Source: Marinomonas colpomeniae
Lineage (GTDB): Bacteria > Pseudomonadota > Gammaproteobacteria > Pseudomonadales > Marinomonadaceae
Direction: 5' to 3'
DNA: 64,000 nt
Assembly (NCBI RefSeq): GCF_014803385.1
Contig: NZ_JACYFC010000001.1
Coordinates: 950,136 to 1,014,135, forward strand
Both the position numbers and the translations under genes were made by a program. Below are positions 18,068-27,005 of the stretch, piece after piece. The notes beneath the pieces were generated by a model that was not told where the DNA came from, searched no databases, and was given only the letters and a program-made list of their open reading frames with translations. Numbering within the stretch: position 1 is the first letter of the stretch; each line of letters begins with the position of its first letter.

Positions 18068-19825
18068 ATGAGTAATTCGATGATCACGCAGCTTTCCGCT
18101 GTTATTGAATCAAAAGCGAAAGATGGCAATACCGTTGTGGAGCTGCCTAATGATGCCCCATTTGATCCAGTACAACGAGAATGGCTAAATGGCCTTCTTA
18201 CTGGTATCAGTACTATTGCAGCGGCCGCACAAGCAGGACCGAAAGAGAAAGAACCCGGTACACCCTTATCTATTTTCTACGGCTCACAATCTGGAAGCAG
18301 CGAAGTATTGTCTAAAGACTTAAAGAAGTTTGCGGCAACTCAAGGGTTTGATGCAAAAATAGAAGAGCTAGACTCTGTTGATTTAGCTTCTATGGCCGTT
18401 CTGAATCATGTGCTTATTATTTGTTCCACCTTTGGTGAAGGCGAACCACCTGATAATGCCAAAAAATTTTATGAAAACCTGCTTTCTAATGAGGCTCCTG
18501 CTTTGCCAGCGACCCTTAATTTTGCAGTATGTGGGTTGGGCGATTCCAGTTACACCTATTTTAATAAAGCCGCTGAAGATATTTATAGCCGTATGGCTGA
18601 GTTAGGCGCATCCCCTTGTAAGGCACTGTTGTGTTGTGATTTGGCTTTTGAAGATGACTATGCTGAGTGGAAAGGTGACGTGTTTCAAACTGAAGCATTT
18701 GTCTCTGCTGCGGGCGCCGCAGTAGCTGGTGCTGAAACAAATGAACAATACGTCCCTGCATTTGATAAAAATCACCCTTTCATTGCTAACTTGATTCAAG
18801 TTAAAGGCATGAGTGGCGATAAGTCCGCGAAGTGCGTTAATCATGTGGAGATTTCTTTGGCCGGTGGCGGTGTAGACCTTGATTATCAAGCGGGAGATGT
18901 TTTAGGTGTATGGCCATTAAACTGTCCAGAAGATGTTAATGCGATTCTAAATGCGAGTCCGTTTACGGGGTCGGAGATTGTTGAGTTGAAATCAGGACCA
19001 GCTTCTTTACGAGTATTGTTGCAAAGCAAAATGGACATACATACGGTCAATGGGAAGACGTTGGAAGCATGGGGAATAGACGCCACTCCTGATGACTACC
19101 AAGTACTTGATGTAATGTCTGACATAAAACCAGACATAGATGCGCAGACATTTTTAAACGGGTTACGTCCATTACAACCAAGATTGTATTCCATCGCTTC
19201 TAGTCCAAAGGCGCACCCAGGTGAGGTGCATTTGACGGTTGGCGAAGTGCGTTATGATTTGTTCAATAAACCACGTAAAGGGGTTGCCTCAACTTGGTTA
19301 GGAGAGCGTTTGCCTGCAGGTTCCAATGTCGGTGTTTATATTCAATCCTCCCTGCATTTTCATATACCAGACAATGACGATGCGCCTTTGATAATGATTG
19401 GCCCCGGAACAGGGGTCGCGCCTTTTAGAGCTTTTTTGGAAGAGCGTGAAACTCGCCAAGCCGCAGGGCCAAACTGGTTGTTCTTTGGCGACCAACACGA
19501 AGCGGAAGACTTCTTGTATCGTGACCAAATAAGTAAGTGGCAGGAAATGGGTGTGTTAACCAAAGCAAGCTTAGCTTGGTCAAGAGATACCGCGGCTAAG
19601 GTGTATGTTCAAACCTTGATTCGTGAACAAAACCAAGAGTTTTATGCATGGTTGGAACAGGGTGGATACATTTACATTTGTGGAGATGCATCTCGAATGG
19701 CGGCGGATGTCGATACAGCCATTCGTGACGTGATAAAAGAGCAAGGCAATTTAGATGATGAGGGTGTACAGGCTTATATGGATAAGCTTGTTGCTGAACA
19801 CAGATATCAACGAGACGTGTATTAG
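18068..19825 (+). CDS. cysJ: Sulfite reductase flavoprotein (CysJ-like diflavin reductase)
   Basis: This 585-residue protein contains a flavodoxin domain after about residue 65 (IFYGSQSGSSEVLS, STFGEGEPPDNA, CGLGDSSY). An FAD-binding domain follows (RLYSIASSPKAHPGEVHLTV) and then an NADPH-binding domain (IGPGTGVAPFRAFLEER, YICGDASRMA). It passes electrons from NADPH to the siroheme partner encoded 31 bp upstream, so the two form one operon. The first about 60 residues are less typical and resemble a short interaction region. No separate CysI or CysH gene is nearby. Confidence 0.9.
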   Translation: MSNSMITQLSAVIESKAKDGNTVVELPNDAPFDPVQREWLNGLLTGISTIAAAAQAGPKEKEPGTPLSIFYGSQSGSSEVLSKDLKKFAATQGFDAKIEELDSVDLASMAVLNHVLIICSTFGEGEPPDNAKKFYENLLSNEAPALPATLNFAVCGLGDSSYTYFNKAAEDIYSRMAELGASPCKALLCCDLAFEDDYAEWKGDVFQTEAFVSAAGAAVAGAETNEQYVPAFDKNHPFIANLIQVKGMSGDKSAKCVNHVEISLAGGGVDLDYQAGDVLGVWPLNCPEDVNAILNASPFTGSEIVELKSGPASLRVLLQSKMDIHTVNGKTLEAWGIDATPDDYQVLDVMSDIKPDIDAQTFLNGLRPLQPRLYSIASSPKAHPGEVHLTVGEVRYDLFNKPRKGVASTWLGERLPAGSNVGVYIQSSLHFHIPDNDDAPLIMIGPGTGVAPFRAFLEERETRQAAGPNWLFFGDQHEAEDFLYRDQISKWQEMGVLTKASLAWSRDTAAKVYVQTLIREQNQEFYAWLEQGGYIYICGDASRMAADVDTAIRDVIKEQGNLDDEGVQAYMDKLVAEHRYQRDVY

Positions 19826-19923
19826 CCTATTTCAACTAATTGGTTTGAAAAAGTATCAATGGTCTGACGTTTAAAAGGGTAAATAAAACTCCAGATAATA
19901 AGAACGTCATGTTCAGTAGAACC

Positions 19924-19957
19924 AAAAAGATCACTCATTATTTGGTGGTCTTTTTTT
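19924..19957 (+). terminator. Intrinsic terminator after the reductase operon
   Basis: A short A/T-flanked stem (AAAAAGATCAC paired with GTGGTCTTTTTTT, one G-T pair) lies about 100 bp after the cysJ-like stop and ends in a T tract. Confidence 0.7.
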
Positions 19958-19995
19958 GTTTTTGAACTTTGTTTTGGCATAGGTTTGTTCGTATC

Positions 19996-20009
19996 TTGAT
20001 ATAGATCAT
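19996..20009 (+). promoter_or_regulatory. FNR/ANR-like box upstream of dld
   Basis: TTGATATAGATCAT matches the FNR consensus TTGAT-N4-ATCAA at nine of ten defined positions. It lies about 72 bp before the D-lactate dehydrogenase start. Oxygen-dependent control is therefore plausible; the promoter position was not established. Confidence 0.4.
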
Positions 20010-20081
20010 GCGTAATGTTTTTTATCCTAGATGAGTCGAGTATACTTGCTTCTTTTCTCCCAACACCTGTGAAGTATTTTT

Positions 20082-21818
20082 ATGACAGAATCCAGCACAA
20101 GCTTAGATTTGGCCGTTAAACTAAAGGCCATTGTAGGAAGTCAGTACACCTTAACGGATGACGATAAGAAACAACCATATAGCCAAGGTTTTCGCATTGG
20201 TGGTGGTCAAGCATATGCCGTTGTACGACCGGGTAGTTTGGTGGAAATATGGAAAATACTAGAAGCCTGTGTTGAGGCTGATGTCATTGTCATCATGCAA
20301 GCTGCAAACACTGGATTAACGGGTGGTTCTACGCCGAACGGTACAGACTATGACCGTCCTATCGTTATCATCAGTACCATGAGAATTGACGATATTCAGT
20401 TGATTGATCAAGGTAAGCAAATTATTGGTTTGGCCGGTAGCACCTTATTTGGTTTAGAAGACACACTTAAACCTTACGGGCGTGAACCTCATTCTGTGAT
20501 TGGTTCTTCCTGTATCGGTGCGTCTATTGTTGGTGGTATCTGTAATAACTCTGGTGGTGCCTTGGTTCAGCGTGGCCCTGCTTACACGGAAATGTCTTTA
20601 TACGCGCAAGTAAGCCAAGATGGCGAACTGCAATTGGTGAATAACCTAGGCATTGATTTAGGCAGTACACCAGAAGAAATTCTAGAAAACCTTGGCAAGA
20701 AAAAGTACCAAGAAAAAGACGTACACTTTCCAGAAAAACGTGCATCAGACAACGAATACCATGAACGTATAAGAGATGTTGATGCGGATACACCGTCACG
20801 ATTCAATAACGACTCTCGACGTTTGTATGAAGCGTCAGGTTGTGCAGGAAAATTGGCCGTTTTTGCTGTGCGAATAGATACCTTTCCAATTCCTGAAAAA
20901 CATCAAATATTCTACATAGGCACAAACGATCCAGCCGTAATGGAAAAAATGCGACGTGACATGTTGTCTACGTTTAAGAATTTACCTGTCTCTGGTGAAT
21001 ATTTGCACCGAAGCAGTTACGACATTAGTAAAAAGTACGGTAAAGACAGTTACATAGTGATAGACAAGTTAGGGACAAAGTACATTCCGAAAATGTTTGC
21101 CATTAAACGTACCGTTGATAGATGGGCAAGTAAATTAAAGTTCATGCCTAATAAATTTTCTGATGTTTGCTTGCAATACTTTAGTCAACTTTGGCCAAAT
21201 CATCTGCCAAAACGCATGGAAGAATACCGTGATAAATATGAGCACCATTGGATTGTAGAAACTAGCAACGAAGGTGTAGACGAAGCGAAAGCTTATTTAG
21301 AAACCTTCTTTAAAGGCAATGAAGGTGGCTTCTTAGAATGTACGAAACGAGAAGCCGATCAAGCTTTATTGCACCGATTTGTGACAGGTGGAGCATTAGG
21401 TCGTTATCATCTTATGAACGGCAAGAACCTTGGTTCAATCATGACGATCGACGTGGCTTTCCCTCGTAATGAGTTAGATTGGTTCGAGCGATTACCGAAA
21501 GAAGTGACAGACCAAATCGCGGTTAAAATGTATTACGGCCACTTTTTTTGCCATGTAATGCATGAAAACTACATCATGAAAAAAGGTGTAGATGCTAAAG
21601 CGGTGAAAAAACAAATTTTAGCGACCTATGATGAACGAGGCGCAGAATACCCAGCAGAACATAATGTCGGTCATGAGTATCTTGCTAAACCAGCATTACG
21701 AGATTTTTACCAAAAAACAGACCCAACCAATAGCTTTAACTCTGGCATTGGTGGGACCAGTAAACTGAAACACTGGCATGAACATAGTGATGGTGAAGGC
21801 GGTTGTGGCTGCAAATAA
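20082..21818 (+). CDS. dld: Quinone-dependent D-lactate dehydrogenase
   Basis: This 578-residue FAD enzyme is collinear with the membrane-peripheral Dld family. It has the FAD-binding segment with TGLTGGSTPNG and IVGGICNNSGGALVQRGPAYTE, a central membrane-binding region rich in Lys/Arg, and the terminal EYPAEHNVGHEY..F..TDPTNSFN signature. It oxidises D-lactate to pyruvate and passes electrons to the quinone pool at the inner membrane. The C-terminus carries an extra tail rich in His, Gly and Cys, ending GGCGCK. It is monocistronic, with a possible FNR box upstream. Confidence 0.93.
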   Translation: MTESSTSLDLAVKLKAIVGSQYTLTDDDKKQPYSQGFRIGGGQAYAVVRPGSLVEIWKILEACVEADVIVIMQAANTGLTGGSTPNGTDYDRPIVIISTMRIDDIQLIDQGKQIIGLAGSTLFGLEDTLKPYGREPHSVIGSSCIGASIVGGICNNSGGALVQRGPAYTEMSLYAQVSQDGELQLVNNLGIDLGSTPEEILENLGKKKYQEKDVHFPEKRASDNEYHERIRDVDADTPSRFNNDSRRLYEASGCAGKLAVFAVRIDTFPIPEKHQIFYIGTNDPAVMEKMRRDMLSTFKNLPVSGEYLHRSSYDISKKYGKDSYIVIDKLGTKYIPKMFAIKRTVDRWASKLKFMPNKFSDVCLQYFSQLWPNHLPKRMEEYRDKYEHHWIVETSNEGVDEAKAYLETFFKGNEGGFLECTKREADQALLHRFVTGGALGRYHLMNGKNLGSIMTIDVAFPRNELDWFERLPKEVTDQIAVKMYYGHFFCHVMHENYIMKKGVDAKAVKKQILATYDERGAEYPAEHNVGHEYLAKPALRDFYQKTDPTNSFNSGIGGTSKLKHWHEHSDGEGGCGCK

Positions 21819-21850
21819 GTAGCGAGTAAAAAGCGAACAAACCAAAGTTA

Positions 21851-21880
21851 AAAGCCGAGATTAATGTCTCGGCTTTTTTT
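21851..21880 (+). terminator. Intrinsic terminator after dld
   Basis: A 10-bp stem (AAAGCCGAGA at 21851-21860, complement at 21867-21876) with a 6-nt loop runs into a T tract, 33 bp after the dld stop. Confidence 0.9.
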
Positions 21881-22059
21881 ATGGACCTTGTCTGTTATGT
21901 CTATCTCATGAGGGGGCGTTTTAAGTTGTTATTTAGCGTGGCTATCCAATAAGAAAGTGTAAATTTAATTAAAGACCCTGTATTACTTCTTTATTGTCGA
22001 TTCTAATCTAGCCTTAAACAAGTTCTTCCATTTACACAGCGTCATCGGAGTTATTTTTA

Positions 22060-23217
22060 ATGAAGAAAGTATCCAATAAAATCCTCGCTGCTATCGGTTT
22101 TTTAATCGTTGTTCCAGTATTAGCGATTCAGGTATATGCAAACGTAAGTTCAAATTCTCAGGCCAAAACCTTAGAAGGCTTTTATGACAATGATGCCATT
22201 ACGGTAGATGAGGATTTAGTGTCTTGTACACTCTCAAATGGTACAGAGTCTGAATGTTTTAGAATTACCGTTGACGTAAGTGGAGGTAATACCGATCTCG
22301 AAACAGGACCTTGGTGCCCACAAAACATAAGCGATACAGCTGACACGTCTGGTATTTGGTTAGATGGTGGGAAAGTTCATGATGTTGATGGTGAATTCGT
22401 TAAAAACCTAGCGACTTTCTACAAAGACGATAAATGGCAACTGTATAACCCTAAAACAGGAAAGATTCGTGTTACAGACAGTAAAACCGCCTGTTTAGCT
22501 GCAGCGCGTCCAGACGTAGACCCTGAATACAACAATTACTGTGTACAGTGTTTGCCTGAATATGTAGAAGAAGGTACAAGTATTACTTACCTTATTCCTG
22601 CTGAACCACAGGTAATGGCAAAATCAGAAGCGGTAAACCCTCAGTCAGGGGTTGGTGTTGCTTTTAACGGCGTGAAAATTGAAGCCCCAGCGCCAGTTGA
22701 TGCCATTCTAGCGGCGCATACCATAGCACCATTTGATGACTGTGGCGGTCATGTGAATACGCACGTGGGTTATCATTATCATGCGGTTACAGATTGCACC
22801 GAAGAAGCAAACAGCAAACATAGCCATGACGATGGTGTAGAGCACACGCATGGTCATGCTACTGCGATTGGTTATGCTATGGATGGATATAAGCTTTATG
22901 GTCCAAAAAATGCGGATGGTTCTGCTCCTCAAAACCTAGATGCTTGTAATGGTCATGTTACTTCTGATGCTGGTTACCATTACCACGTTAATGATCCGAG
23001 CGAGAATCAGATTTTGAGTTGTTTTACTGCGGAACCAGGTTGTACGGTAGAAGGGGATTCAACAGCTTGTAACGTGGAGCGTATGCCTCCGCCGCAAGAC
23101 TGCAAAGAAGGTGAAGATTCTTGTGTGGCAGGTAACAGACCTCTTCCTCCAGAATGTGAAAGTGTAGGCGATGTTGATGCTTGCATGAAGGAACACAAAC
23201 CACCACAACGCAAATAA
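22060..23217 (+). CDS. Secreted YHYH-domain protein with Cys/Pro-rich tail
   Basis: The first about 30 residues form a signal or anchor helix (ILAAIGFLIVVPVLAIQVYA). The central part carries two YHYH motifs, CGGHVNTHVGYHYHAVTDC and CNGHVTSDAGYHYHVND. A His-rich SKHSHDDGVEHTHGH stretch lies between them, suggesting metal binding in the periplasm or outside the cell. The last about 60 residues are three approximate repeats of a Cys-acidic-Cys-Pro unit. YHYH proteins are conserved in bacteria and their function is not established. The gene is flanked by its own promoter region and terminator. GGAG precedes the ATG. Confidence 0.85.
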   Translation: MKKVSNKILAAIGFLIVVPVLAIQVYANVSSNSQAKTLEGFYDNDAITVDEDLVSCTLSNGTESECFRITVDVSGGNTDLETGPWCPQNISDTADTSGIWLDGGKVHDVDGEFVKNLATFYKDDKWQLYNPKTGKIRVTDSKTACLAAARPDVDPEYNNYCVQCLPEYVEEGTSITYLIPAEPQVMAKSEAVNPQSGVGVAFNGVKIEAPAPVDAILAAHTIAPFDDCGGHVNTHVGYHYHAVTDCTEEANSKHSHDDGVEHTHGHATAIGYAMDGYKLYGPKNADGSAPQNLDACNGHVTSDAGYHYHVNDPSENQILSCFTAEPGCTVEGDSTACNVERMPPPQDCKEGEDSCVAGNRPLPPECESVGDVDACMKEHKPPQRK

Positions 23218-23236
23218 TAGTTTTGTAGCATAAAAT

Positions 23237-23265
23237 AAAAAAAGACCTGAAAAGGTCTTTTTTTT
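23237..23265 (+). terminator. Intrinsic terminator after the YHYH gene
   Basis: A 12-bp stem (AAAAAAAGACCT and its complement) closed by a GAAA loop has a T tract; it could act in both directions towards the convergent DUF4197 gene. Confidence 0.9.
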
Positions 23266-23309
23266 GATCAAGTGATATGCCTATATGGCAAGTAAGCCTG
23301 AGAGGTGTA

Positions 23310-24080
23310 CTAGTTACTAAACACTTGTTTCAATAACTCGGTTGTACGTGCAACTGGGTTCTCTCGGATTTTCTTTTCTTCGATAGCAATTAATGCAAAC
23401 AAGCCATCTAGTGCGCTGTCTGTTACATGCTCTTCAAGGTTTGCATCTTTAGCAAAATCTCCTATGAAGGGAATGTCTTCCGCTTTCTCAGTAAGTTGAT
23501 TGTAGTATTTAGTTGCATTAACACTTGCTAGCGAGCTTTCTATTTCAGGTTGAAAGAGTTTTGCTATGTCATCTTGCGTATGTTCACGGAAATATTCCGT
23601 TGCGGCATTATCTGAACCATTTAGAATTGCCATTGAATCTTCAAGGGTCATCTCGTTCAGGCTATTGATAATTAGCTCTGTTGCTTGAGGAACCGCTTTT
23701 TCTGCCGCACGGTTCATGCTTAATTCAAATTGGTCTACTTGTTCATCCAAACCGTATTTACGCATAGTGCTACTGACTTTTTCGATTGAATCAGGCAAAG
23801 GAATTCGTACCAAGCTATTATTCAAATAACCGTTTTCTGCGCCTAGTAGTTCAACAGCATGCTTAGCGCCTACTTCCAGTGCTTCTTTTAAGCCGGCAGA
23901 AACAGTGCTCGCGCTTAAACCGCTAGATGAATCAGAGCTATCTGTTGTTCCAACCGTTTCTTCTATAGTGCTTTTTGCAGATTCTTTAACACTGTCTAAA
24001 GCGTCTCCAAAACTAAATGCGTTAGCGGGTTGTGATAATGTGAAAGCGATAAGTGCTGCAGCCGTTGTGAGTTTAATCAT
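23310..24080 (-). CDS. DUF4197 protein, exported
   Basis: This 256-residue protein has a clear signal peptide (cleavage after ANA near residue 21). The body is all helical with the DUF4197 pattern: GLKEALEVGAKHAVELLG, then NSLVRIPLPDSIEKV, and a C-terminal DSALDGLF.LIA.EE.KIRENPVARTTELLK. A low-complexity Ser/Asp-rich linker follows the signal. The family is periplasmic and of unknown function. It is monocistronic. Confidence 0.88.
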   Translation of the reverse strand: MIKLTTAAALIAFTLSQPANAFSFGDALDSVKESAKSTIEETVGTTDSSDSSSGLSASTVSAGLKEALEVGAKHAVELLGAENGYLNNSLVRIPLPDSIEKVSSTMRKYGLDEQVDQFELSMNRAAEKAVPQATELIINSLNEMTLEDSMAILNGSDNAATEYFREHTQDDIAKLFQPEIESSLASVNATKYYNQLTEKAEDIPFIGDFAKDANLEEHVTDSALDGLFALIAIEEKKIRENPVARTTELLKQVFSN

Positions 24081-24360
24081 AATAATCTCTAAGTGTGATA
24101 TTTAACGGTAATTTAACATTACAGATAGCTAGGTTAAAGAACTCTTATGTAACCTAAGTAAAGTATTCTCTGAAATAGAGAAGAGTTTATTTACATTTAA
24201 ATTACAAATCTTTTTTGAGAAAGTGTACTTTGATTTGAAAAGGCTTGAGTAAAGATTGGGAATTTTATACGTCACTAAAAAATGTCTATACACCATGAGG
24301 TGCTTTTTACTTTATGATAGTCGCCATTAAAATTTGAATTTAAGCTGGAACCCCAAAACT

Positions 24361-25056
24361 ATGAATAGCTCACCTACACACAAGCCTCGCCCAATGGTTG
24401 ACCTTCTTGTTAGTGTCGTTTTACCGTCTTTGATTTTAATGAAGTTAAGTGGTCAAGACCAGTTAGGCGTCAGTGGTGGTTTGGTTGCAGCTTTGGCGTT
24501 TCCGCTTGGTTGGGGGATATTTGAGTTAGTAAAGTATAAGAAGTTTAACTTCATTGCCTTGTTAGGTTTAGTAAGTGTGTTGCTAACCGGCAGCATTGGT
24601 CTGTTTGAGTTAGACAATAAATGGTTAGCAATTAAAGAAGCCGCTATTCCTGCGATAATAGGTATTGCGGTATTGGTTTCTACCTTTACGCCATATCCTT
24701 TATTCAAAACGTTATTTTTTAATGCGTCGATCATGGACATTGATACGATTAAGCAAAAATTAGAAGAGAACAACAGCACTGCGATATTTGAAAAAAGACT
24801 GATGACAGCAACGTATTTGGTGGCGGGTTCGTTTGCTTTCTCCGCAACGATGAATTACATACTCGCTAAATGGATTGTTACTAGCCCTGCTGGAACAGAA
24901 GCCTTTAACGAGGAGTTAGGGCAAATGACATTGTATAGTTATCCGATGATTGCGATTCCGTCGATGATAATGATGATGGGTGTTTTTTATTACTTGTGGC
25001 GCAGTATTAATAAAGCCACAGGACTAAAATTAGAAGATTTATTAGTTAAAAAGTAA
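24361..25056 (+). CDS. VC0807-like integral membrane protein
   Basis: This protein of about 231 residues has six hydrophobic segments and a short cytoplasmic loop (IKQKLEENNSTAIFEKR) that resembles the VC0807 family of inner-membrane proteins. No transport signature is recognised. The ATG at 24361 is preferred over the upstream start at 24334 because GGAACC lies before it, but both are possible. The function is unknown. Confidence 0.6.
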   Translation: MNSSPTHKPRPMVDLLVSVVLPSLILMKLSGQDQLGVSGGLVAALAFPLGWGIFELVKYKKFNFIALLGLVSVLLTGSIGLFELDNKWLAIKEAAIPAIIGIAVLVSTFTPYPLFKTLFFNASIMDIDTIKQKLEENNSTAIFEKRLMTATYLVAGSFAFSATMNYILAKWIVTSPAGTEAFNEELGQMTLYSYPMIAIPSMIMMMGVFYYLWRSINKATGLKLEDLLVKK

Positions 25057-25357
25057 TTAATCAAAACTTCTAATAAAATAAAGCCGTATGGCGTTTTAGT
25101 TAAGTAAGCAACAATCCCGTCAGAGATAGCTGAAAAGAAACGTCACACGGCTTTATCCATTCAAAAAAACACAGATAGCCTCACACTTCAGTACTTTATA
25201 TTTTACAAATCCTGCCTATTCTCATTAACGACATGTCTTTTTCAGTCAGGTCGCTTTTAGTGTTCCTCTAGTCGTTTATAGCCAGCTCCCTTTCTTCGCG
25301 AAAAATTACACTCAGTTGATTGAGAATTTACCAACTGTTTAGGGTAAGGATAAGGCG
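25057..25357. other. Intergenic region with a long-range inverted repeat
   Basis: About 300 bp without a gene precede the dimethylglycine cluster. A 10-bp inverted repeat (ATAAAGCCGT at 25078-25087, complement at 25147-25156) encloses about 59 nt, and GTTTT/AAACG segments extend it imperfectly. It may end the upstream transcript or form a structured leader. No operator for the dgc genes was identified. Confidence 0.4.
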
Positions 25358-26335
25358 ATGAATGCAGCAGAGCTACACGATAAAGCGATTGTCATTGACG
25401 GTTTGATTTGTGCGAAATGGAACCGTGAGTTGTTTGAAGATATGTCAAAAGGCAAATTGACTGCAGCGAACTGTACTGTTTCTTTCTGGGAGGACTTTAA
25501 AGGCACAGTACGTAATGTCATTGAAATGAATCAGTTGATTGAAGCGAACTCAGACTTACTGACCAAAGTGTATACCACCAAAGACATTCATCGAGCGAAA
25601 GCAGAAGGCAAGACTGGTGTGATGATGGGCTTTCAAAATGCCCATGCATTTGAAGATCAAATTGGTCATGTACAAATATTTAAAGAGCTTGGCGTTGGTA
25701 TAGTGCAAATGTGCTACAACACGCAAAACTTAGTCGGTACAGGTTGTTATGAGCGCGATGGTGGTTTGTCTGGTTTTGGTCGTGAGATCGTTGGTGAGAT
25801 GAATCGTGTTGGCATGTTGTGTGATTTATCTCACGTTGGTCCTAATACGGCAAAAGAAGTCATTATCGAATCCAAGCAACCTGTTGCTTATTCCCATTGC
25901 CTACCTTCTGGTCTAAAAGAACACCCACGTAATCGCAGTGATGAAGATTTGAAATTCATTGCAGACAACGGCGGATTTGTTGGCGTGACTATGTTTACTC
26001 CTTTCCTAAAAGCAGGTGTCAACGCGACCGTTGATGATTATGTAGAAGCCATTAGGTACATCTACAACATTGTTGGTGAAGATGCGATTGGCATTGGTAC
26101 TGATTTTACTCAAGGTCACGGTGAAGATTTCTTCGAATATCTGACTCACGACAAAGGTTACGCACGTCGCTTAACTCGCTTTGGCGAGATCATTAATCCT
26201 AAAGGCATTCGAACGGTTGGTGAGTTTCCTAACTTGACCGAAGCATTATTACGCGGTGGTTTTAGTGAACGTCAAGTTTGCAAAATCATGGGTGAGAATT
26301 GGGTTTCATTACTAAAAGAAGTTTGGGGGGAATAA
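25358..26335 (+). CDS. Membrane dipeptidase (M19 family) of the dimethylglycine cluster
   Basis: This 325-residue amidohydrolase-fold protein has the M19 pattern GVMMGFQNAHAFE, LCDLSHVG, AYSHCLPSGL and GIGTDFTQGH, the His/Asp metal ligands of renal-dipeptidase relatives. The same gene precedes DUF5943, dgcA and dgcB in Pseudomonas aeruginosa (PA5396-type order), which links it to glycine-betaine/dimethylglycine use, although its substrate is not known. AAGGATAAGG precedes the ATG. The next gene starts 2 nt after its stop. Confidence 0.88.
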   Translation: MNAAELHDKAIVIDGLICAKWNRELFEDMSKGKLTAANCTVSFWEDFKGTVRNVIEMNQLIEANSDLLTKVYTTKDIHRAKAEGKTGVMMGFQNAHAFEDQIGHVQIFKELGVGIVQMCYNTQNLVGTGCYERDGGLSGFGREIVGEMNRVGMLCDLSHVGPNTAKEVIIESKQPVAYSHCLPSGLKEHPRNRSDEDLKFIADNGGFVGVTMFTPFLKAGVNATVDDYVEAIRYIYNIVGEDAIGIGTDFTQGHGEDFFEYLTHDKGYARRLTRFGEIINPKGIRTVGEFPNLTEALLRGGFSERQVCKIMGENWVSLLKEVWGE

Positions 26336-26337
26336 AC

Positions 26338-26883
26338 ATGACAACACATGCGCCAGAAATGCCAATTGTAGTAGACGATGAAACCGGTGTTTGGACGACC
26401 GATGCTTTACCTATGTTGTACGTACCACGACATTTTTTTGTGAATAATCACATGGGCATTGAAGACGAAATTGGTGCAGAGCGTTACGCTGATATTCTTT
26501 ATAAAGCGGGTTATAAATCGGCGTATTTCTGGTGTGAGCAAGAATCAGAATGCCATGGTATTTATGGTGAAGATATCTGGAATCATTACCTCAAACGTCT
26601 ATCTCAGCGTGGTTGGGGGTTCTTCATTACTGAAGAGTTAGACATCGAAAAGGGCACGGCGAAAATTCGTTTAGAGAATTCAGCTTTTGTATATCACTAC
26701 GAAAAAATCCATGCAAAAAAAGTGAATCGTAAAGTGGATTATATGTTTACGGGTTGGTTTGCTGGTGCTTTAGATCAGATTTTGGAAAGCAAAGGTTTGC
26801 CTCTACGAACTAAAGCGGAACAAACCCAAGGTGGTTCGGAAGAAGGATGTGAAGTGGGATATTTTGAAGTCACACCTTTGTAG
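26338..26883 (+). CDS. DUF5943 protein (PA5397-like)
   Basis: This 181-residue protein is of the type found between the dipeptidase and dgcA in glycine-betaine catabolic clusters. It has a V4R/4-vinyl-reductase-like layout with YFWCEQESECHGIYGEDIW in the centre and a Cys near the end (EEGCEVGYFEV). The ATG at 26338 lies 2 nt after the dipeptidase stop with GGGGGGAA as ribosome site; the longer frame would overlap that gene. Its role is unknown. Confidence 0.78.
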   Translation: MTTHAPEMPIVVDDETGVWTTDALPMLYVPRHFFVNNHMGIEDEIGAERYADILYKAGYKSAYFWCEQESECHGIYGEDIWNHYLKRLSQRGWGFFITEELDIEKGTAKIRLENSAFVYHYEKIHAKKVNRKVDYMFTGWFAGALDQILESKGLPLRTKAEQTQGGSEEGCEVGYFEVTPL

Positions 26884-27005
26884 TTTATTTATCTCGATTG
26901 GTGCTAACGGGTAGGTTAGTACTGATTTTTTGAAGCCAGTTTCAGTTTATGTTTTGGCTTTTACATTTAGTTTAAAGCTGTTTTTAGTAAAGCGGGAGTT
27001 TTGTA

